From: Falsirhodobacter flavus
Lineage (GTDB): Bacteria; Pseudomonadota; Alphaproteobacteria; Rhodobacterales; Rhodobacteraceae
DNA length: 64,000 bases
Direction: 5' to 3'
Assembly: GCA_029846755.1 (NCBI GenBank)
Contig: JARWBI010000001.1
Location: 930,001 to 994,000, forward strand
The notes under the pieces are model-generated. The model had not been told where the DNA came from and ran no database searches. It was given only the letters and a program-made list of their open reading frames with translations. Below, one piece after another: positions 47,081-56,908 of the stretch (positions are counted from its first letter, which is position 1; each line of letters starts with the position of its first letter). A program made the translations under genes and the position numbers.

Positions 47081-48250
47081 TCATGGATTCAGCACCACCT
47101 TGATGCAGCCGTCTGCCTTGTCGCGGAAGGTTTTGTAAAGCTCCGGCCCATCGGCAAGGCTTCCCTTGTGCGTGATGACGAAGGACGGGTCGATTCGGCC
47201 TTCCTCGATCAGCGACAGCAGCTTTGGCAGGTATCTCTGAACCGGGGTCTGCGCCATGCGGAACGTCAGGCCGCGATTGATGGCCGAACCGAAGGGGATC
47301 TTGTCGAGGAACCCGCCATAGACGCCGACCACCGATACGACGCCGAAGTTCCGGCAGCACATGATTGCCTGACGCAGCACATGCGGGCGGTCGGTTCCCA
47401 TGAAGGTCGCGACCTTGATCCGGTCAAGCGCCGCCATGAAGCCCGACGCGGTATCCGCCTCCGTCCCAACGGCGTCGATGCAGGCATCCGCGCCGCGCCC
47501 TTCGGTGCGGGCCATGATCTCGTCATAAATGTCGGCATCGCGGAAATCGAGCACCTCGGCCCCGGCGCTAGCGGCAAGGGCAAGGCGTTCGGGCACCGTG
47601 TCGATCGCGATCACGCGTTCCGCCCCAAGGATGAAGGCAGACCGGATCGCCATCTGTCCGACGGGGCCGCAGCCCCAGATCGCGATGGTGTCGCCCGGCT
47701 TGATGTCGCAGAATTCTGCGGCCATGTATCCCGTGGGGAAGATGTCCGAAAGGAACAATGCCTGATCGTCGCTGAGGTTCGAGGGAACGTGGATCGGCCC
47801 CGCATCGGCGAATGGAACGCGCAGATACTCCGCCTGACCGCCGGAATAGCCGCCCAGCAGATGCGAATACCCGAACAGCCCGGCGGGAGAGTTGCCCCAC
47901 ATCTTCTTTGCCTGATCGAAGTTGCGGTTGGATCTCTCGCAAGCGGAAAAGTAACCGCGCTGACAGAAGAAACAGTCGCCGCAGGCGATGGTGAAGGGCA
48001 CCACGACACGGTCGCCGACCTTCAGCTTTTTGTTGTCGCGCCCGACCTCCACGACCTCGCCCATGGTTTCATGGCCGATCACGTCGCCGTGGTGCATATG
48101 TGGGATGACGCCGTCATAGATATGCAGGTCCGACCCGCAGATCGCGCAGGACGACACCTTTATGATCGCATCGCGGCCGTCCTCGATCTTCGGATCGGGG
48201 ACGGTTTCGTATCGCATGTCGCTTTTGCCATGCCAGGTAAGCGCCTTCAT
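47081..48250 (-). CDS. Zinc-dependent alcohol dehydrogenase (glutathione-independent type)
   Basis: The 389-residue medium-chain dehydrogenase has the catalytic zinc site [13 protein letters not shown] and [10 protein letters not shown], the structural zinc lobe [15 protein letters not shown], and the NAD-binding fold [15 protein letters not shown]. Several features ([11 protein letters not shown], the long insertion before the Rossmann fold) place it with formaldehyde-dehydrogenase-like enzymes that often sit in stress clusters. It follows the SDR gene by 11 nt, so they form one operon under the EcfG-type promoter. The frame runs further upstream, but MKALTWHGK is the clear N-terminus. Confidence 0.87.
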   Translation of the reverse strand: MKALTWHGKSDMRYETVPDPKIEDGRDAIIKVSSCAICGSDLHIYDGVIPHMHHGDVIGHETMGEVVEVGRDNKKLKVGDRVVVPFTIACGDCFFCQRGYFSACERSNRNFDQAKKMWGNSPAGLFGYSHLLGGYSGGQAEYLRVPFADAGPIHVPSNLSDDQALFLSDIFPTGYMAAEFCDIKPGDTIAIWGCGPVGQMAIRSAFILGAERVIAIDTVPERLALAASAGAEVLDFRDADIYDEIMARTEGRGADACIDAVGTEADTASGFMAALDRIKVATFMGTDRPHVLRQAIMCCRNFGVVSVVGVYGGFLDKIPFGSAINRGLTFRMAQTPVQRYLPKLLSLIEEGRIDPSFVITHKGSLADGPELYKTFRDKADGCIKVVLNP

Positions 48251-48261
48251 CGCAATGTCCT

Positions 48262-49119
48262 TCAGATGATCGGCTGGCCGCCGGTGACGGCGATGGTCGC
48301 GCCCGATGTGTAGCTGGATTTGGGATCGGCCAGCATCACATAGGCGGTCGCGAGTTCCGCAGGCTGCCCGGCGCGTTTGAACGGGACCTGACTGCCGAAA
48401 TTCTTCACGCTGTCTTCGGGCATGGTCGAGGGGATGAGCGGCGTCCAGATCGGCCCTGGCGCGACGCAGTTCACGCGGATGCCGTTCTCGGCCAGACCTT
48501 GCGCCAGTCCGGCGGTGAAGTTCTGGATCGCGCCTTTGGTCGTGGCATAGGCCAGCAGCCCCGGATTCGGCTTGTCGGCATTGATCGAGGTCGTGTTGAT
48601 GATCGCCGAATTCGGCTTCATATGCGGCACCGCCGCCTTTGTCAGATAGAACATCGCGTGGATGTTTACGCGGAAGGTCAGGTCCCATTCATCGTCGGGT
48701 ATGTCGGTGATCCGGTCGAACGTGGCCTGATGGGCGGCGTTGTTCACAAGGATGTCGATGCCGCCAAGATCTGCCGCCGCGCGGTCGATGATGGCGCGGC
48801 AATGGGCGGGATCCTGAATGTCGCCCGGCACGAGGATCGCGGTCCGCCCCGCCTCGCGCACCAGCCGCGCAGTCTCCTTTGCATCGTCGTCCTCGGAAAG
48901 ATAGGAGATGAGGATGTCGGCCCCTTCACGGGCAAAGGCGATGGCAACTGCGCGTCCGATACCGCTGTCGCCGCCGGTAATAACGGCTTTCAGTCCCTCA
49001 AGCCGCCCCGATCCGACATAGCTGTCCTCGCCATGATCCGGGCGCGGGTCCATGCGGGCGGCGGTTCCAGGCATGTCCTGCTGTTGCGGGGGCTGCGGCG
49101 GGGTGGGGTGATCGGTCAT
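48262..49119 (-). CDS. SDR-family oxidoreductase (general-stress type, YghA/GSP39-like)
   Basis: The 285-residue SDR has an unusual Pro/Gln-rich N-terminal tail (about 40 residues), as in the Bacillus general-stress protein 39 and YghA families. The classical SDR core follows: [22 protein letters not shown], the Ser in [11 protein letters not shown] and YATTK. The substrate is not known. The EcfG-type promoter about 42 nt upstream and its place as first gene of an operon with the Zn-dependent dehydrogenase support a stress role. AGAGAG lies before the ATG. Confidence 0.85.
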   Translation of the reverse strand: MTDHPTPPQPPQQQDMPGTAARMDPRPDHGEDSYVGSGRLEGLKAVITGGDSGIGRAVAIAFAREGADILISYLSEDDDAKETARLVREAGRTAILVPGDIQDPAHCRAIIDRAAADLGGIDILVNNAAHQATFDRITDIPDDEWDLTFRVNIHAMFYLTKAAVPHMKPNSAIINTTSINADKPNPGLLAYATTKGAIQNFTAGLAQGLAENGIRVNCVAPGPIWTPLIPSTMPEDSVKNFGSQVPFKRAGQPAELATAYVMLADPKSSYTSGATIAVTGGQPII

Positions 49120-49160
49120 TGGCTCTCTCTTTCAGATGCGCCGGGGCGCGCGGAGATGCC

Positions 49161-49187
49161 GAAACAGGCGGATGCCGTTTCCGTTCC
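49161..49187 (-). promoter_or_regulatory. EcfG-type promoter for the SDR-ADH-hydrolase operon
   Basis: On the minus strand GGAAC (49187-49183) is followed after 16 nt by TGTT (49166-49163), then TC, one mismatch from GGAAC-N16-CGTT. The SDR start codon lies about 40 nt further on. It is back-to-back with the promoter at 49190-49214. Confidence 0.6.
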
Positions 49188-49189
49188 AT

Positions 49190-49214
49190 GGAACTTTCCG
49201 CCCCGCAGTCCGAT
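49190..49214 (+). promoter_or_regulatory. EcfG-type promoter for the 52-residue membrane protein
   Basis: GGAAC (49190-49194) is followed after 16 nt by CGAT (49211-49214), one mismatch. The two divergent -35 elements together form the palindrome GTTCCATGGAAC (49183-49194). Confidence 0.45.
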
Positions 49215-49239
49215 GAGTCATCAAACGCAGGAGAGCGAC

Positions 49240-49398
49240 ATGCAGAACGAACCCTCGAAGGAAACCCGCAAACGCCGTGGCGGGATTGCCGTCATTGCCA
49301 TCGCGGCGGCGATCTTTGTCGTGATCTTTGCAGGCTACAACATCTGGTATGTAACCGAAGACGCGGCAGAGGAGCCGGCCCCGGCCGCGGCCCCCTGA
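49240..49398 (+). CDS. Small single-pass membrane protein, 52 residues
   Basis: The protein starts MQNEPSKETRKRRGG (a basic N-terminus), followed by one transmembrane helix (about residues 15-33, IAVIAIAAAIFVVIFAGY). It ends in a short acidic, Ala/Pro-rich tail. The positive-inside rule puts the N-terminus in the cytoplasm. I start at ATG 49240 because AGGAG is 8 nt upstream; an in-frame ATG nine codons earlier has no such signal. I recognise no family. It is divergent from the SDR stress operon and shares its palindromic promoter region, so a stress role is possible. Confidence 0.65.
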   Translation: MQNEPSKETRKRRGGIAVIAIAAAIFVVIFAGYNIWYVTEDAAEEPAPAAAP

Positions 49399-49546
49399 GC
49401 GCCGCACGGGCATTCGCCAAGTCGGCCCTTGGAAATCCATGCTCGTCAAAACTATAGTGTGCCCGGAACGCCGCCTCTCTGGACTTGTGGAAACGCGGTC
49501 GATATCACACAGGCGTTTGCGCTAACATATTCGGGAGACGAGAGAC

Positions 49547-51001
49547 TTGGTATCGCGGACTATCCCGGTCGATCCGTTCGACCTCGTCATCTTCGGCGGC
49601 ACGGGCGACCTTGCCCGGCGGAAGATCCTTCCAAGCCTTTATCGCCGCCATGTCGGTGGCCAGATGCCCGCCGAAGCGCGGATCATCGGCGCCGCTCGCG
49701 GCGAGATGACCGACGAAGATTTCCGCGCCTTTACCCGCGAGGCGATCGAGGAGTTCCTGCCGGAGACGAAACGCGACACGGTCACGCTGGACGAATTCCT
49801 TGCTAAGCTGCGCTATGTCCGTGTCGATGCGGTGGGGCAGGATGGCTGGAGCGACCTGCGCGATCTGGTGCGCCCCGGTGTGATCCGGGCCTTCTACTTC
49901 TCGGTCGCGCCATCGCTTTTCGGCGCACTGGCGGAACGGCTGCACGAACATGGCATCGCGGATGCGGAAAGCCGGATCGTGGTGGAAAAGCCCTTCGGCA
50001 AGAACCTGAAGACCGCACGCGATTTGAACGCGGTGCTTGCCGAACATTTCAGCGAGCAGCAGATCTATCGCATCGACCATTATCTGGGAAAGGAGACCGT
50101 TCAAAACCTGATGGCGGTCCGCTTTGCCAATATCCTGTTCGAGCCGTTGTGGAAAACCGAATATATCGACCATGTCCAGATCACGGTGGCCGAGACGGTC
50201 GGCGTGAACGGGCGCGGTGCCTATTACGACAAATCGGGCGCCATGCGGGACATGGTGCAGAACCACATGATGCAGCTTCTGTGCCTGATCGCGATGGAGC
50301 CGCCCTATCACTTCGATCCCGACGCCGTGCGGGACGAGAAGCTGAAGGTCATCCGCGCGCTGGAACCTGTGGCCCCCGAAGACATCGTGCGTGGCCAGTA
50401 TCGCGCGGGCGGCGGGCGTCCCGGCTATCTGGAAGATGCCGAGAACCCCGAAAGCCGGACCGAAAGCTATATCGCGCTGAAGGTCGGGATCGCGAACTGG
50501 CGCTGGAAGGGCACCCCCTTCTATCTGCGCACCGGCAAGCGGCTAAAGGCGCGCACGTCGGAAATCGCCATCACCTTCCGCCAGCCGCCGCATTCCATCT
50601 TCGACCACCCCGAAGGCTGGCGCGAGAACGTCCTTGTCATACGGCTGCAACCGAACGAGGGGATGAACATGATGGTCATGATCAAGGAGCCGGGGCCGGG
50701 CGGGATGCGACTGGCGCAGGTGCCGCTGGACATGTCCTTTGCCGAGGCGCTGGGCGAGGAAGGAGCGGACATTCCCGATGCCTATGAACGGCTCATCATG
50801 GACGTCATCCGTGGCAACCAGACCCTGTTCATGCGCGGCGACGAGGTGGAGGCCGCATGGGCCTGGGCCGATCCGATCATCGAAGGCTGGGAGGCGCGGG
50901 GCGACCGCCCGCACAGCTATGAACCCGGCACGTCCGGCCCCGAGGATGCGCTGATGCTGCTGCACCGCGATGGCCGCCGCTGGAGGGAGATACGCGAATG
51001 A
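49547..51001 (+). CDS. zwf: Glucose-6-phosphate 1-dehydrogenase
   Basis: Zwf oxidises glucose 6-phosphate to 6-phosphogluconolactone with NAD(P). The 484-residue protein has the nucleotide-binding GGTGDLARRK near the start, the active-site signature RIDHYLGKE and EYIDHVQITVAETVGV. Its length is typical. The likely start is TTG at 49547, 13 nt before the conserved N-terminal strand, with GGGAGACGAGAG upstream. It is coupled to pgl by an ATGA. The set zwf-pgl-pgi gives entry to the Entner-Doudoroff and pentose phosphate routes. Confidence 0.94.
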   Translation: MVSRTIPVDPFDLVIFGGTGDLARRKILPSLYRRHVGGQMPAEARIIGAARGEMTDEDFRAFTREAIEEFLPETKRDTVTLDEFLAKLRYVRVDAVGQDGWSDLRDLVRPGVIRAFYFSVAPSLFGALAERLHEHGIADAESRIVVEKPFGKNLKTARDLNAVLAEHFSEQQIYRIDHYLGKETVQNLMAVRFANILFEPLWKTEYIDHVQITVAETVGVNGRGAYYDKSGAMRDMVQNHMMQLLCLIAMEPPYHFDPDAVRDEKLKVIRALEPVAPEDIVRGQYRAGGGRPGYLEDAENPESRTESYIALKVGIANWRWKGTPFYLRTGKRLKARTSEIAITFRQPPHSIFDHPEGWRENVLVIRLQPNEGMNMMVMIKEPGPGGMRLAQVPLDMSFAEALGEEGADIPDAYERLIMDVIRGNQTLFMRGDEVEAAWAWADPIIEGWEARGDRPHSYEPGTSGPEDALMLLHRDGRRWREIRE

Positions 51002-51669
51002 AGATCACCGAATATCCAGACCGCGAATTCCTGATGCTGTCGCTTGCGAACACCATCGCGGGCGAATTGGCCGACTTCTTGCGGCGCGAGGGGCGGGCGA
51101 GCCTCTGCGTTCCCGGAGGCACCACGCCGGGTCCAATCTTCGATACGTTGTCGGGCGTCGATCTGGACTGGGCGAACGTGACCGTGTTCCTGAACGACGA
51201 ACGCTGGGTGCCCGAGGATAGCCCCCGGTCGAATACCCGGCTGCTGCGCGAAAGGCTGCTGGTCGGGCGGGCGGCGGCGGCGAAATACATCCCCATCCAC
51301 GCCGATACCGAAACGCCCGAGGAATCGCTCGACGCATTGGCCGAGGGGCTGAAGCCGCATCTGCCGATCTCGGTCCTGCTTTTGGGCATGGGGAGCGACA
51401 TGCACACCGCCTCGCTGTTCCCCGGCGCGGATCGGCTGGAGGAGGGGCTGTCGGATTCGGCGCCGCTTCTGCTGCCGATGCGCGCACCGGGTGCGGACGA
51501 GCCGCGCATCACGCTGACGGCCAAGCCTTTGAAAGGCGCGATTTCCACGCATCTGCTCATCACCGGCAAGGAAAAGCGCGACGCGTTGGAGCGGGCCGAA
51601 AAGCTGCCCTTGACCGAGGCGCCGATCCGCGCACTTCTTCCCAACGCCACGGTCCACTGGGCCGAATGA
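50998..51669 (+). CDS. pgl: 6-phosphogluconolactonase
   Basis: Pgl hydrolyses the lactone made by Zwf. The 223-residue protein is of the SOL/DevB type, with LCVPGGTTPGPIF, FLNDERWVPEDSPRSN and LLLGMGSDMHTASLFPG (usually GMGxDGHTASLFPG; here Met replaces Gly). Its start overlaps the zwf stop by 4 nt and pgi follows after 12 nt, so all three form one operon. Confidence 0.93.
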   Translation: MKITEYPDREFLMLSLANTIAGELADFLRREGRASLCVPGGTTPGPIFDTLSGVDLDWANVTVFLNDERWVPEDSPRSNTRLLRERLLVGRAAAAKYIPIHADTETPEESLDALAEGLKPHLPISVLLLGMGSDMHTASLFPGADRLEEGLSDSAPLLLPMRAPGADEPRITLTAKPLKGAISTHLLITGKEKRDALERAEKLPLTEAPIRALLPNATVHWAE

Positions 51670-51681
51670 AACGAGGATGAC

Positions 51682-53265
51682 ATGACTGACTGGCAGGCCC
51701 TGCGCGAATATCACGAGATGGTCGCGGACCGACCGATCCTGACCCTGTTCGACGATAATCGCGCGGCGGAGTTTTCGGTTTCCGCCGATGGGCTGCTGCT
51801 GGATTATTCCAAGACCAATATCGACGCCAAGGCGCGCGATCTGCTGATCGGGCTGCTGCGCGATCTGCCGGTGAAACGCGACGCGATGTTCTCAGGCGCG
51901 AAGATCAACGAGACCGAGGGCCGCGCGGTCCTGCATACACTGCTGCGCAACATGAACAGTGATGTGACCGTGAATGGGGCCGATGCGACCGTGGCGCTGC
52001 GCGAGACGCATGCGGCGATGCAGGCCTTCGCCCGCGACGTGCGGGGCGGGGCATTCAAGGGGCAAGGCGGCGCGATCACCGATGTGGTGAATATCGGCAT
52101 CGGCGGATCAGACCTTGGCCCCGCGATGGCGACGATCGCGCTTGCGCCCTATGCCGACGGGCCGCGCTGCCATTTCGTGTCGAACGTGGACGGCGCGCAT
52201 ATCCATGACGTGCTGGACGGGCTGAACCCGGAAACGACGCTGGTCATCGTCGCATCGAAAACCTTCACCACCATCGAGACGATGACCAATGCGGAAACCG
52301 CCAAGGCGTGGATGGCAAAGACGGTGAAAGACCCGGCGGCGCAGTTCGCTGCCGTTTCGACCGCGGCGGACAAGACTGCCGCCTTCGGCATCGACGCCTC
52401 ACGCGTCTTCGGGTTCGAGGATTGGGTCGGCGGACGCTACTCCATGTGGGGGCCCATCGGCCTGTCGCTGATGCTCGCCATCGGCCCCGAGGATTTCGAC
52501 CAATTCCTTGCCGGCGGCGCCGCGATGGACGCGCATTTCCGCCATGCTGCGCCCGAGGACAACCTGCCCGTGATGCTGGCACTGGTGGGCATCTGGCACA
52601 ACCAGATCTGCGGCTATGCCACCCGCGCTGTCCTGCCTTACGAGCAGCGGCTGGCACGGCTTCCGGCTTATCTGCAACAGCTGGAGATGGAATCGAACGG
52701 CAAGCGCGTCGCGATGGACGGCAGCGACCTTTCCATCCATTCCGGCCCCGTGGTGTGGGGAGAGCCGGGGACCAACGGCCAGCATGCCTTCTATCAGCTG
52801 ATCCATCAGGGCACGCGGGTGATCCCCTGCGAATTCCTTGTCGGAAAGGAAGGCCACGAGCCGGATCTGGCCCATCAGCACCGTCTGCTGGTTGCCAATT
52901 GTCTTGCGCAGTCCGAGGCGCTGCTTCGTGGCCGCTCCTTGGCACAGGCAACGGCGATCATGCAGAAGAAGGGGTTGGAGGGGGCCGAACTGGAACGTCA
53001 GGCGCGGCACCGGGTCTTTCCGGGCAACCGCCCTTCGACCACGCTCTGCTATCCCAAGCTGACCCCCTTCGTGCTGGGCCAGATCGTCGCGCTTTATGAA
53101 CACCGGGTCTTCGTCGAGGGAGTGGTGCTGGGCATCAACTCCTATGACCAATGGGGGGTGGAACTGGGCAAGGAACTGGCGCTGGCGCTGGCACCGATGC
53201 TGGAGGGCGCTCCCTCGGACGACAAGGACGGCTCGACTCGCGCGCTGATCGGCTATCTGGCCTAG
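51682..53265 (+). CDS. pgi: Glucose-6-phosphate isomerase
   Basis: Pgi interconverts glucose and fructose 6-phosphate. The 527-residue protein has the PGI signatures: [38 protein letters not shown] and the C-terminal [15 protein letters not shown]. Catalytic Glu and His lie within [10 protein letters not shown] and [15 protein letters not shown]. It is the last gene of the zwf operon. Its stop shares CTAG with that of the convergent RidA-type gene. Confidence 0.96.
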   Translation: MTDWQALREYHEMVADRPILTLFDDNRAAEFSVSADGLLLDYSKTNIDAKARDLLIGLLRDLPVKRDAMFSGAKINETEGRAVLHTLLRNMNSDVTVNGADATVALRETHAAMQAFARDVRGGAFKGQGGAITDVVNIGIGGSDLGPAMATIALAPYADGPRCHFVSNVDGAHIHDVLDGLNPETTLVIVASKTFTTIETMTNAETAKAWMAKTVKDPAAQFAAVSTAADKTAAFGIDASRVFGFEDWVGGRYSMWGPIGLSLMLAIGPEDFDQFLAGGAAMDAHFRHAAPEDNLPVMLALVGIWHNQICGYATRAVLPYEQRLARLPAYLQQLEMESNGKRVAMDGSDLSIHSGPVVWGEPGTNGQHAFYQLIHQGTRVIPCEFLVGKEGHEPDLAHQHRLLVANCLAQSEALLRGRSLAQATAIMQKKGLEGAELERQARHRVFPGNRPSTTLCYPKLTPFVLGQIVALYEHRVFVEGVVLGINSYDQWGVELGKELALALAPMLEGAPSDDKDGSTRALIGYLA

Positions 53266-53609
53266 GCCGCTGCGGTCACGATGATCTCTACAAGGTAGTC
53301 GGGCGTGGCCAGCCGCGCCTCGCCCGTCGCCCGTGCCGGGGTGTGGCCCTGCGGCACCCACTCGTCCCAGACCGCGTTCATCTCGTCGAATGATGCGATG
53401 TCGGCGAGCCAGATCTGCGCCGACAGGATGCGCGTCTTGTCCGACCCGGCAAGGGCGAGGATGCGGTCGATCTCGGCCAGGCAATCGCGGGTCTGCTCGG
53501 CCACCGAGCGTCCGGGCCGTCCGACCTGTCCGGCCAGCCAGATCAGGCCGTTATGGACCACGGCTTCACTCATCCGCTTGCCGCATTCGATACGGTTGAT
53601 ATCGCTCAT
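53262..53609 (-). CDS. RidA/YjgF-family protein
   Basis: The 115-residue protein belongs to the RidA superfamily of imine/enamine deaminases, forming trimers with active sites between subunits. Visible family features are [10 protein letters not shown], the helix [25 protein letters not shown] and the C-terminal [21 protein letters not shown]. The catalytic Arg of RidA proper cannot be placed with certainty, so it may belong to one of the Rid subgroups without known deaminase activity. GGGGGAG precedes the ATG. It overlaps pgi by 4 nt. Confidence 0.85.
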   Translation of the reverse strand: MSDINRIECGKRMSEAVVHNGLIWLAGQVGRPGRSVAEQTRDCLAEIDRILALAGSDKTRILSAQIWLADIASFDEMNAVWDEWVPQGHTPARATGEARLATPDYLVEIIVTAAA

Positions 53610-53669
53610 GTATGACTCCCCCAGTGGTTGTGGCTCAGTGATACATATCTCCGAACGCGATTGATAGTT

Positions 53670-54182
53670 TCATCTATCCCCCTTCGGACCGATGGAGTGA
53701 GAGATGCGGCGCAGCAGAAACAACACGGCAATAGCGATCAGCGTCGCAAGGATCGCAAGTGTCAGCCGTCCGGTTCCGCAGGCAAGTCCTATGGCCCCCG
53801 CCATCCACATGCCCGCGCCGGTGGTCAGGCCCTGCACGCGCCCGCGCGACGTGATGATCGACCCCGCCGCCAGAAAGGCGACGCCGGCGGTGACCGCCTC
53901 GATCAGGCGCAGCGGGTCCGTGTTGTGCCTGACATCTGCGGGAAGATCGGTTGCGATCAACTCCCACGCGATCAGCGTGAACAGGCAGGAGGCAAGCGCT
54001 ACAAGGATATGGGTCCGCAATCCCGCCGTGCGCGCATGGATCTCTCGCTCGATCCCAATGACGCCGCCAAGGCAGCAGGCCATCAGCATCCGCACGATCA
54101 CCGTGGCCGTCGGCACGGCTTCCATGGGCGCGCGAAAATCGGCGCTCAGTGCCGTCATCAGGTCTGCGATCGAGATGCTCAT
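53670..54182 (-). CDS. MgtC/SapB-family membrane protein
   Basis: The 170-residue membrane protein has several hydrophobic helices and the MgtC family blocks GGVIGIEREIHARTAGLRTHILVA (in part) and TAGVAFLAAGSIIT, followed by GLTTGAGMWMAGAIGLACG. MgtC-type proteins are linked to survival at low magnesium and to ATP synthase or phosphate control; some members are just membrane proteins of unknown role. The start is unsure: ATG 54182 has GAAGGA very close, while ATG 54206 (178 residues) has no clear signal. It is divergent from the hybrid kinase. Confidence 0.82.
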   Translation of the reverse strand: MSISIADLMTALSADFRAPMEAVPTATVIVRMLMACCLGGVIGIEREIHARTAGLRTHILVALASCLFTLIAWELIATDLPADVRHNTDPLRLIEAVTAGVAFLAAGSIITSRGRVQGLTTGAGMWMAGAIGLACGTGRLTLAILATLIAIAVLFLLRRISHSIGPKGDR

Positions 54183-54325
54183 GTCCTTCGTTCCGACTGC
54201 CTGCATGAACAGATGGGGCGGCCGCGCAGCAAGGCCAGTCGAAGTTATGTGACGGAAAGCCTTACCTTCGGCGGTATCGCGCGCTACATCAGTCGTTCAG
54301 TCCCCCGAAGTCCTGGAATATCCCC

Positions 54326-56863
54326 GTGAACGAAATCCGCACCGAGGCATGGCAGGCCGGCCACAGCGAAGCCGGCAGCCTGATCGCAGCTTTCGACTGG
54401 TCGGCAACCTCGCTGGGGCCAAGGGATGGCTGGTCGCCCGAGCTTCGATCCACGGTCGACACGATCCTCAATTCTCCGATCCCCAAGGTCATGATGTGGG
54501 GCGCCGACCATCGGATGATCTACAACGACGCCTACCGCGAGATCATCGGGCGCTACCACCCCGCCATCGGTGGTCGGGTGGACGAAGTCTTGCCCGAGGT
54601 GTGGGATTTCAACCGCCGCGTGTTGGAGACCGGGATGCGCGGAGAGGCGCAATCCTATCTTCGCCAGCCGATGGTGCTGCTGCGGCACGGCGTGACGGAA
54701 GAGCTGGTCTTCGATCTGTTCTACACCCCCGTGCGCAAAGGCGACGGCATGGTGGGCGGCGTGATCTGCACGGTGCTGGACATGACTGCGCTGGTTCGCG
54801 CGGAACGGGATACGCGCGCCAGCAACGAACGGTTCGCCGCCGCGGTCGATGCGGTCCATGGCCATCTGTGGACCAACACGCCCGATGGCCGCATGACGGG
54901 CGACCAGCCGGGATGGTCGCGCCTGACCGGCCAGACACCCGACGAATACGAAGGCTATGGCTGGACCGCCGCCGTCCATCCTGACGACCGGGCGGGATCG
55001 CTTGCCGCTTGGCAAGCCTCGGTCGCATCGCGGACGACCTTTGTGCATGAACACCGCGTCCGGCGGGCCGATGGCGTCTGGCGCCATTTCGCGATCCGGG
55101 GCGTTCCGATCAAGGATGAAGGCGGCACGATCCGCGAATGGGTCGGCATCCATACCGACATCACGGCGCAGCGGCTGGCCGAGCTGGACCTGCTGCGTCA
55201 CGCGGGCGATCTGGAACGTCAGGTGCGACACCGGGAGCGCGCCGAGGAGCAGCTTTGCGCGCTGAACGAAACGTTGGAATCGCGCATCATCGCCGCGGTC
55301 GAGGAACGCCGCGCCGCCGAAGCCGCGCTTGCCCAGTCCCAGAAGATGGAGACGATCGGCAAGCTGACCGGCGGCGTCGCGCATGATTTCAACAACCTGC
55401 TTCAGGTCGTATCGGGCAACCTGCAACTTCTTGCGACCGATGTGATGAACAACGAACGCGCCGAACGCCGGGTTGCCAATGCGATGGCGGGGGTCGCGCG
55501 CGGATCGAAGCTGGCCTCGCAGCTTCTGGCTTTCGGGCGGCGTCAGGCGCTGGAGCCGCGGGTCGTCAACGTCACCCGCTTCGTGCGCAACATGGACGAC
55601 ATGCTGCGCCGCGCTTTGGGCGAGGGAATCGAGATTGAAACGGTCGAGGCGGGCGGTCTGTGGAACACCTTCATCGACCCGACCCAGATCGAGAACGCGC
55701 TTCTGAACCTTGCCATCAATGCGCGCGACGCGATGGACGGGCAGGGCCGCCTGACCATCGAGCTTGGCAACGTGCATCTGGACGACGCCTATGCCCGCAG
55801 TCATGACGAGGTCGATCCGGGCCAATACGTGATGCTGGCCGTTACCGATACCGGCTGCGGCATGACCCCGGACGTCATCGCCCGCGTGTTCGAGCCGTTC
55901 TTTTCGACCAAGGGCGAAGGCAAGGGCTCCGGTCTCGGGCTGTCGATGGTCTATGGCTTCGTCAAGCAGTCGGGCGGCCACATCAAGATCTATTCCGAGC
56001 CGGGGCACGGCACGACCATCCGCCTCTATCTTCCCCGCGCGATGCAGAGCGAGGATGTCGAGATCACCCCGGTTGACGTATCCGTCACCGGCGGCACAGA
56101 AACGGTTCTCGTGGTCGAGGATGACGACGACGTGCGCAACACGGTCGTCGAACTGCTGGCCGACCTCGGCTATACCGTGCTGCGGGCTGTGGATGCGCAA
56201 TCTGGCCTGACCGTGATCGAAAGCGGGGTGAAGATCGACCTGCTGTTCACCGATGTCGTGATGCCCGGCACGTTGAAAAGCCCCGAACTGGCCCGCAAGG
56301 CCAAGGAGCGGCTGCCGAACCTCGCCGTGCTTTTCACGTCTGGCTATACCGAAAATTCCATCGTCCATGGCGGGCGGCTGGATGCAGGGGTGGATCTGAT
56401 TTCCAAACCCTACACGCGCGAGGCGCTGGCGCGGAAAATCCGCCATGTGCTGGCGAACCAGGCGCAGCGCATGCGCGTCCAACAGCCCGCCGAGGTTCCG
56501 GCCGCGCGGCCCCGCACCATCCTGCTGGTCGAGGATGATGCGCTCATCCGCATGGGCACCAGCGACCTGCTGGAAGAACTCGGCCACAATGTTGTCGCCG
56601 CCGCAAGTGCCGAAGAAGCGCTGGTGCTGCTGGAAGGGCACGAGATCGACATCCTCGTGACCGACATGAAACTGCCGCGGATGTCGGGGTTGGAACTGGC
56701 CGAACGCCTGCTGGATCAGCGCCCGCGCTTGCCGGTGATCCTTGCGACCGGCGACAGCATGATCAGCTTCCCGCGCGCGGTGCTGCTGCCCAAGCCTTAC
56801 GGACTGGAGGAGATGACCGCGGCCATCGCCAAGAGCCTCGAAGGCGCGCATCAACCCGGTTGA
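54326..56863 (+). CDS. Hybrid sensor histidine kinase with two receiver domains
   Basis: The 845-residue soluble protein has an N-terminal PAS-like sensor region (about residues 40-150), a second PAS/PAC domain (about 165-290, ending EWVGIHTDITAQR) and a coiled-coil linker. The kinase core follows, with phospho-acceptor H353 in GGVAHDFNNLLQ, an ATPase domain (NLAINARDAMDG, DTGCGM, GSGLGLSMVYG) and two receivers with D643 (LLFTDVVMPG) and D780 (ILVTDMKLPRMSG). No membrane segment is visible, so it senses a cytoplasmic signal. The HDFNN type of H-box is common in alphaproteobacterial hybrid kinases. The start is GTG. Its output partner is not nearby. Confidence 0.88.
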   Translation: MNEIRTEAWQAGHSEAGSLIAAFDWSATSLGPRDGWSPELRSTVDTILNSPIPKVMMWGADHRMIYNDAYREIIGRYHPAIGGRVDEVLPEVWDFNRRVLETGMRGEAQSYLRQPMVLLRHGVTEELVFDLFYTPVRKGDGMVGGVICTVLDMTALVRAERDTRASNERFAAAVDAVHGHLWTNTPDGRMTGDQPGWSRLTGQTPDEYEGYGWTAAVHPDDRAGSLAAWQASVASRTTFVHEHRVRRADGVWRHFAIRGVPIKDEGGTIREWVGIHTDITAQRLAELDLLRHAGDLERQVRHRERAEEQLCALNETLESRIIAAVEERRAAEAALAQSQKMETIGKLTGGVAHDFNNLLQVVSGNLQLLATDVMNNERAERRVANAMAGVARGSKLASQLLAFGRRQALEPRVVNVTRFVRNMDDMLRRALGEGIEIETVEAGGLWNTFIDPTQIENALLNLAINARDAMDGQGRLTIELGNVHLDDAYARSHDEVDPGQYVMLAVTDTGCGMTPDVIARVFEPFFSTKGEGKGSGLGLSMVYGFVKQSGGHIKIYSEPGHGTTIRLYLPRAMQSEDVEITPVDVSVTGGTETVLVVEDDDDVRNTVVELLADLGYTVLRAVDAQSGLTVIESGVKIDLLFTDVVMPGTLKSPELARKAKERLPNLAVLFTSGYTENSIVHGGRLDAGVDLISKPYTREALARKIRHVLANQAQRMRVQQPAEVPAARPRTILLVEDDALIRMGTSDLLEELGHNVVAAASAEEALVLLEGHEIDILVTDMKLPRMSGLELAERLLDQRPRLPVILATGDSMISFPRAVLLPKPYGLEEMTAAIAKSLEGAHQPG

Positions 56864-56881
56864 TGCCGCCTGCGGCATCAA
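56860..56881 (+). terminator. Hairpin terminator after the hybrid kinase gene
   Basis: A perfect 9-bp stem TTGATGCCG/CGGCATCAA with a 4-nt loop spans the kinase stop codon and is followed by CGAAATTTT. The T-tract is weak and delayed. Confidence 0.5.
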
Positions 56882-56908
56882 CGAAATTTTGCACTTATGG
56901 GGGATAAG

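Noticed and set aside
49456-49482. GGAAC before zwf as a further EcfG-type promoter
   Set aside because: At 16 or 17 nt spacing the downstream bases are TGTG or GTGG, with two or more mismatches to CGTT.
56860-56881. TTGAT...ATCAA near the kinase stop as an FNR/FnrL-type site
   Set aside because: The half-sites are 12 nt apart instead of 4 and are part of a GC-rich hairpin at the end of a gene, so a terminator explains them better.
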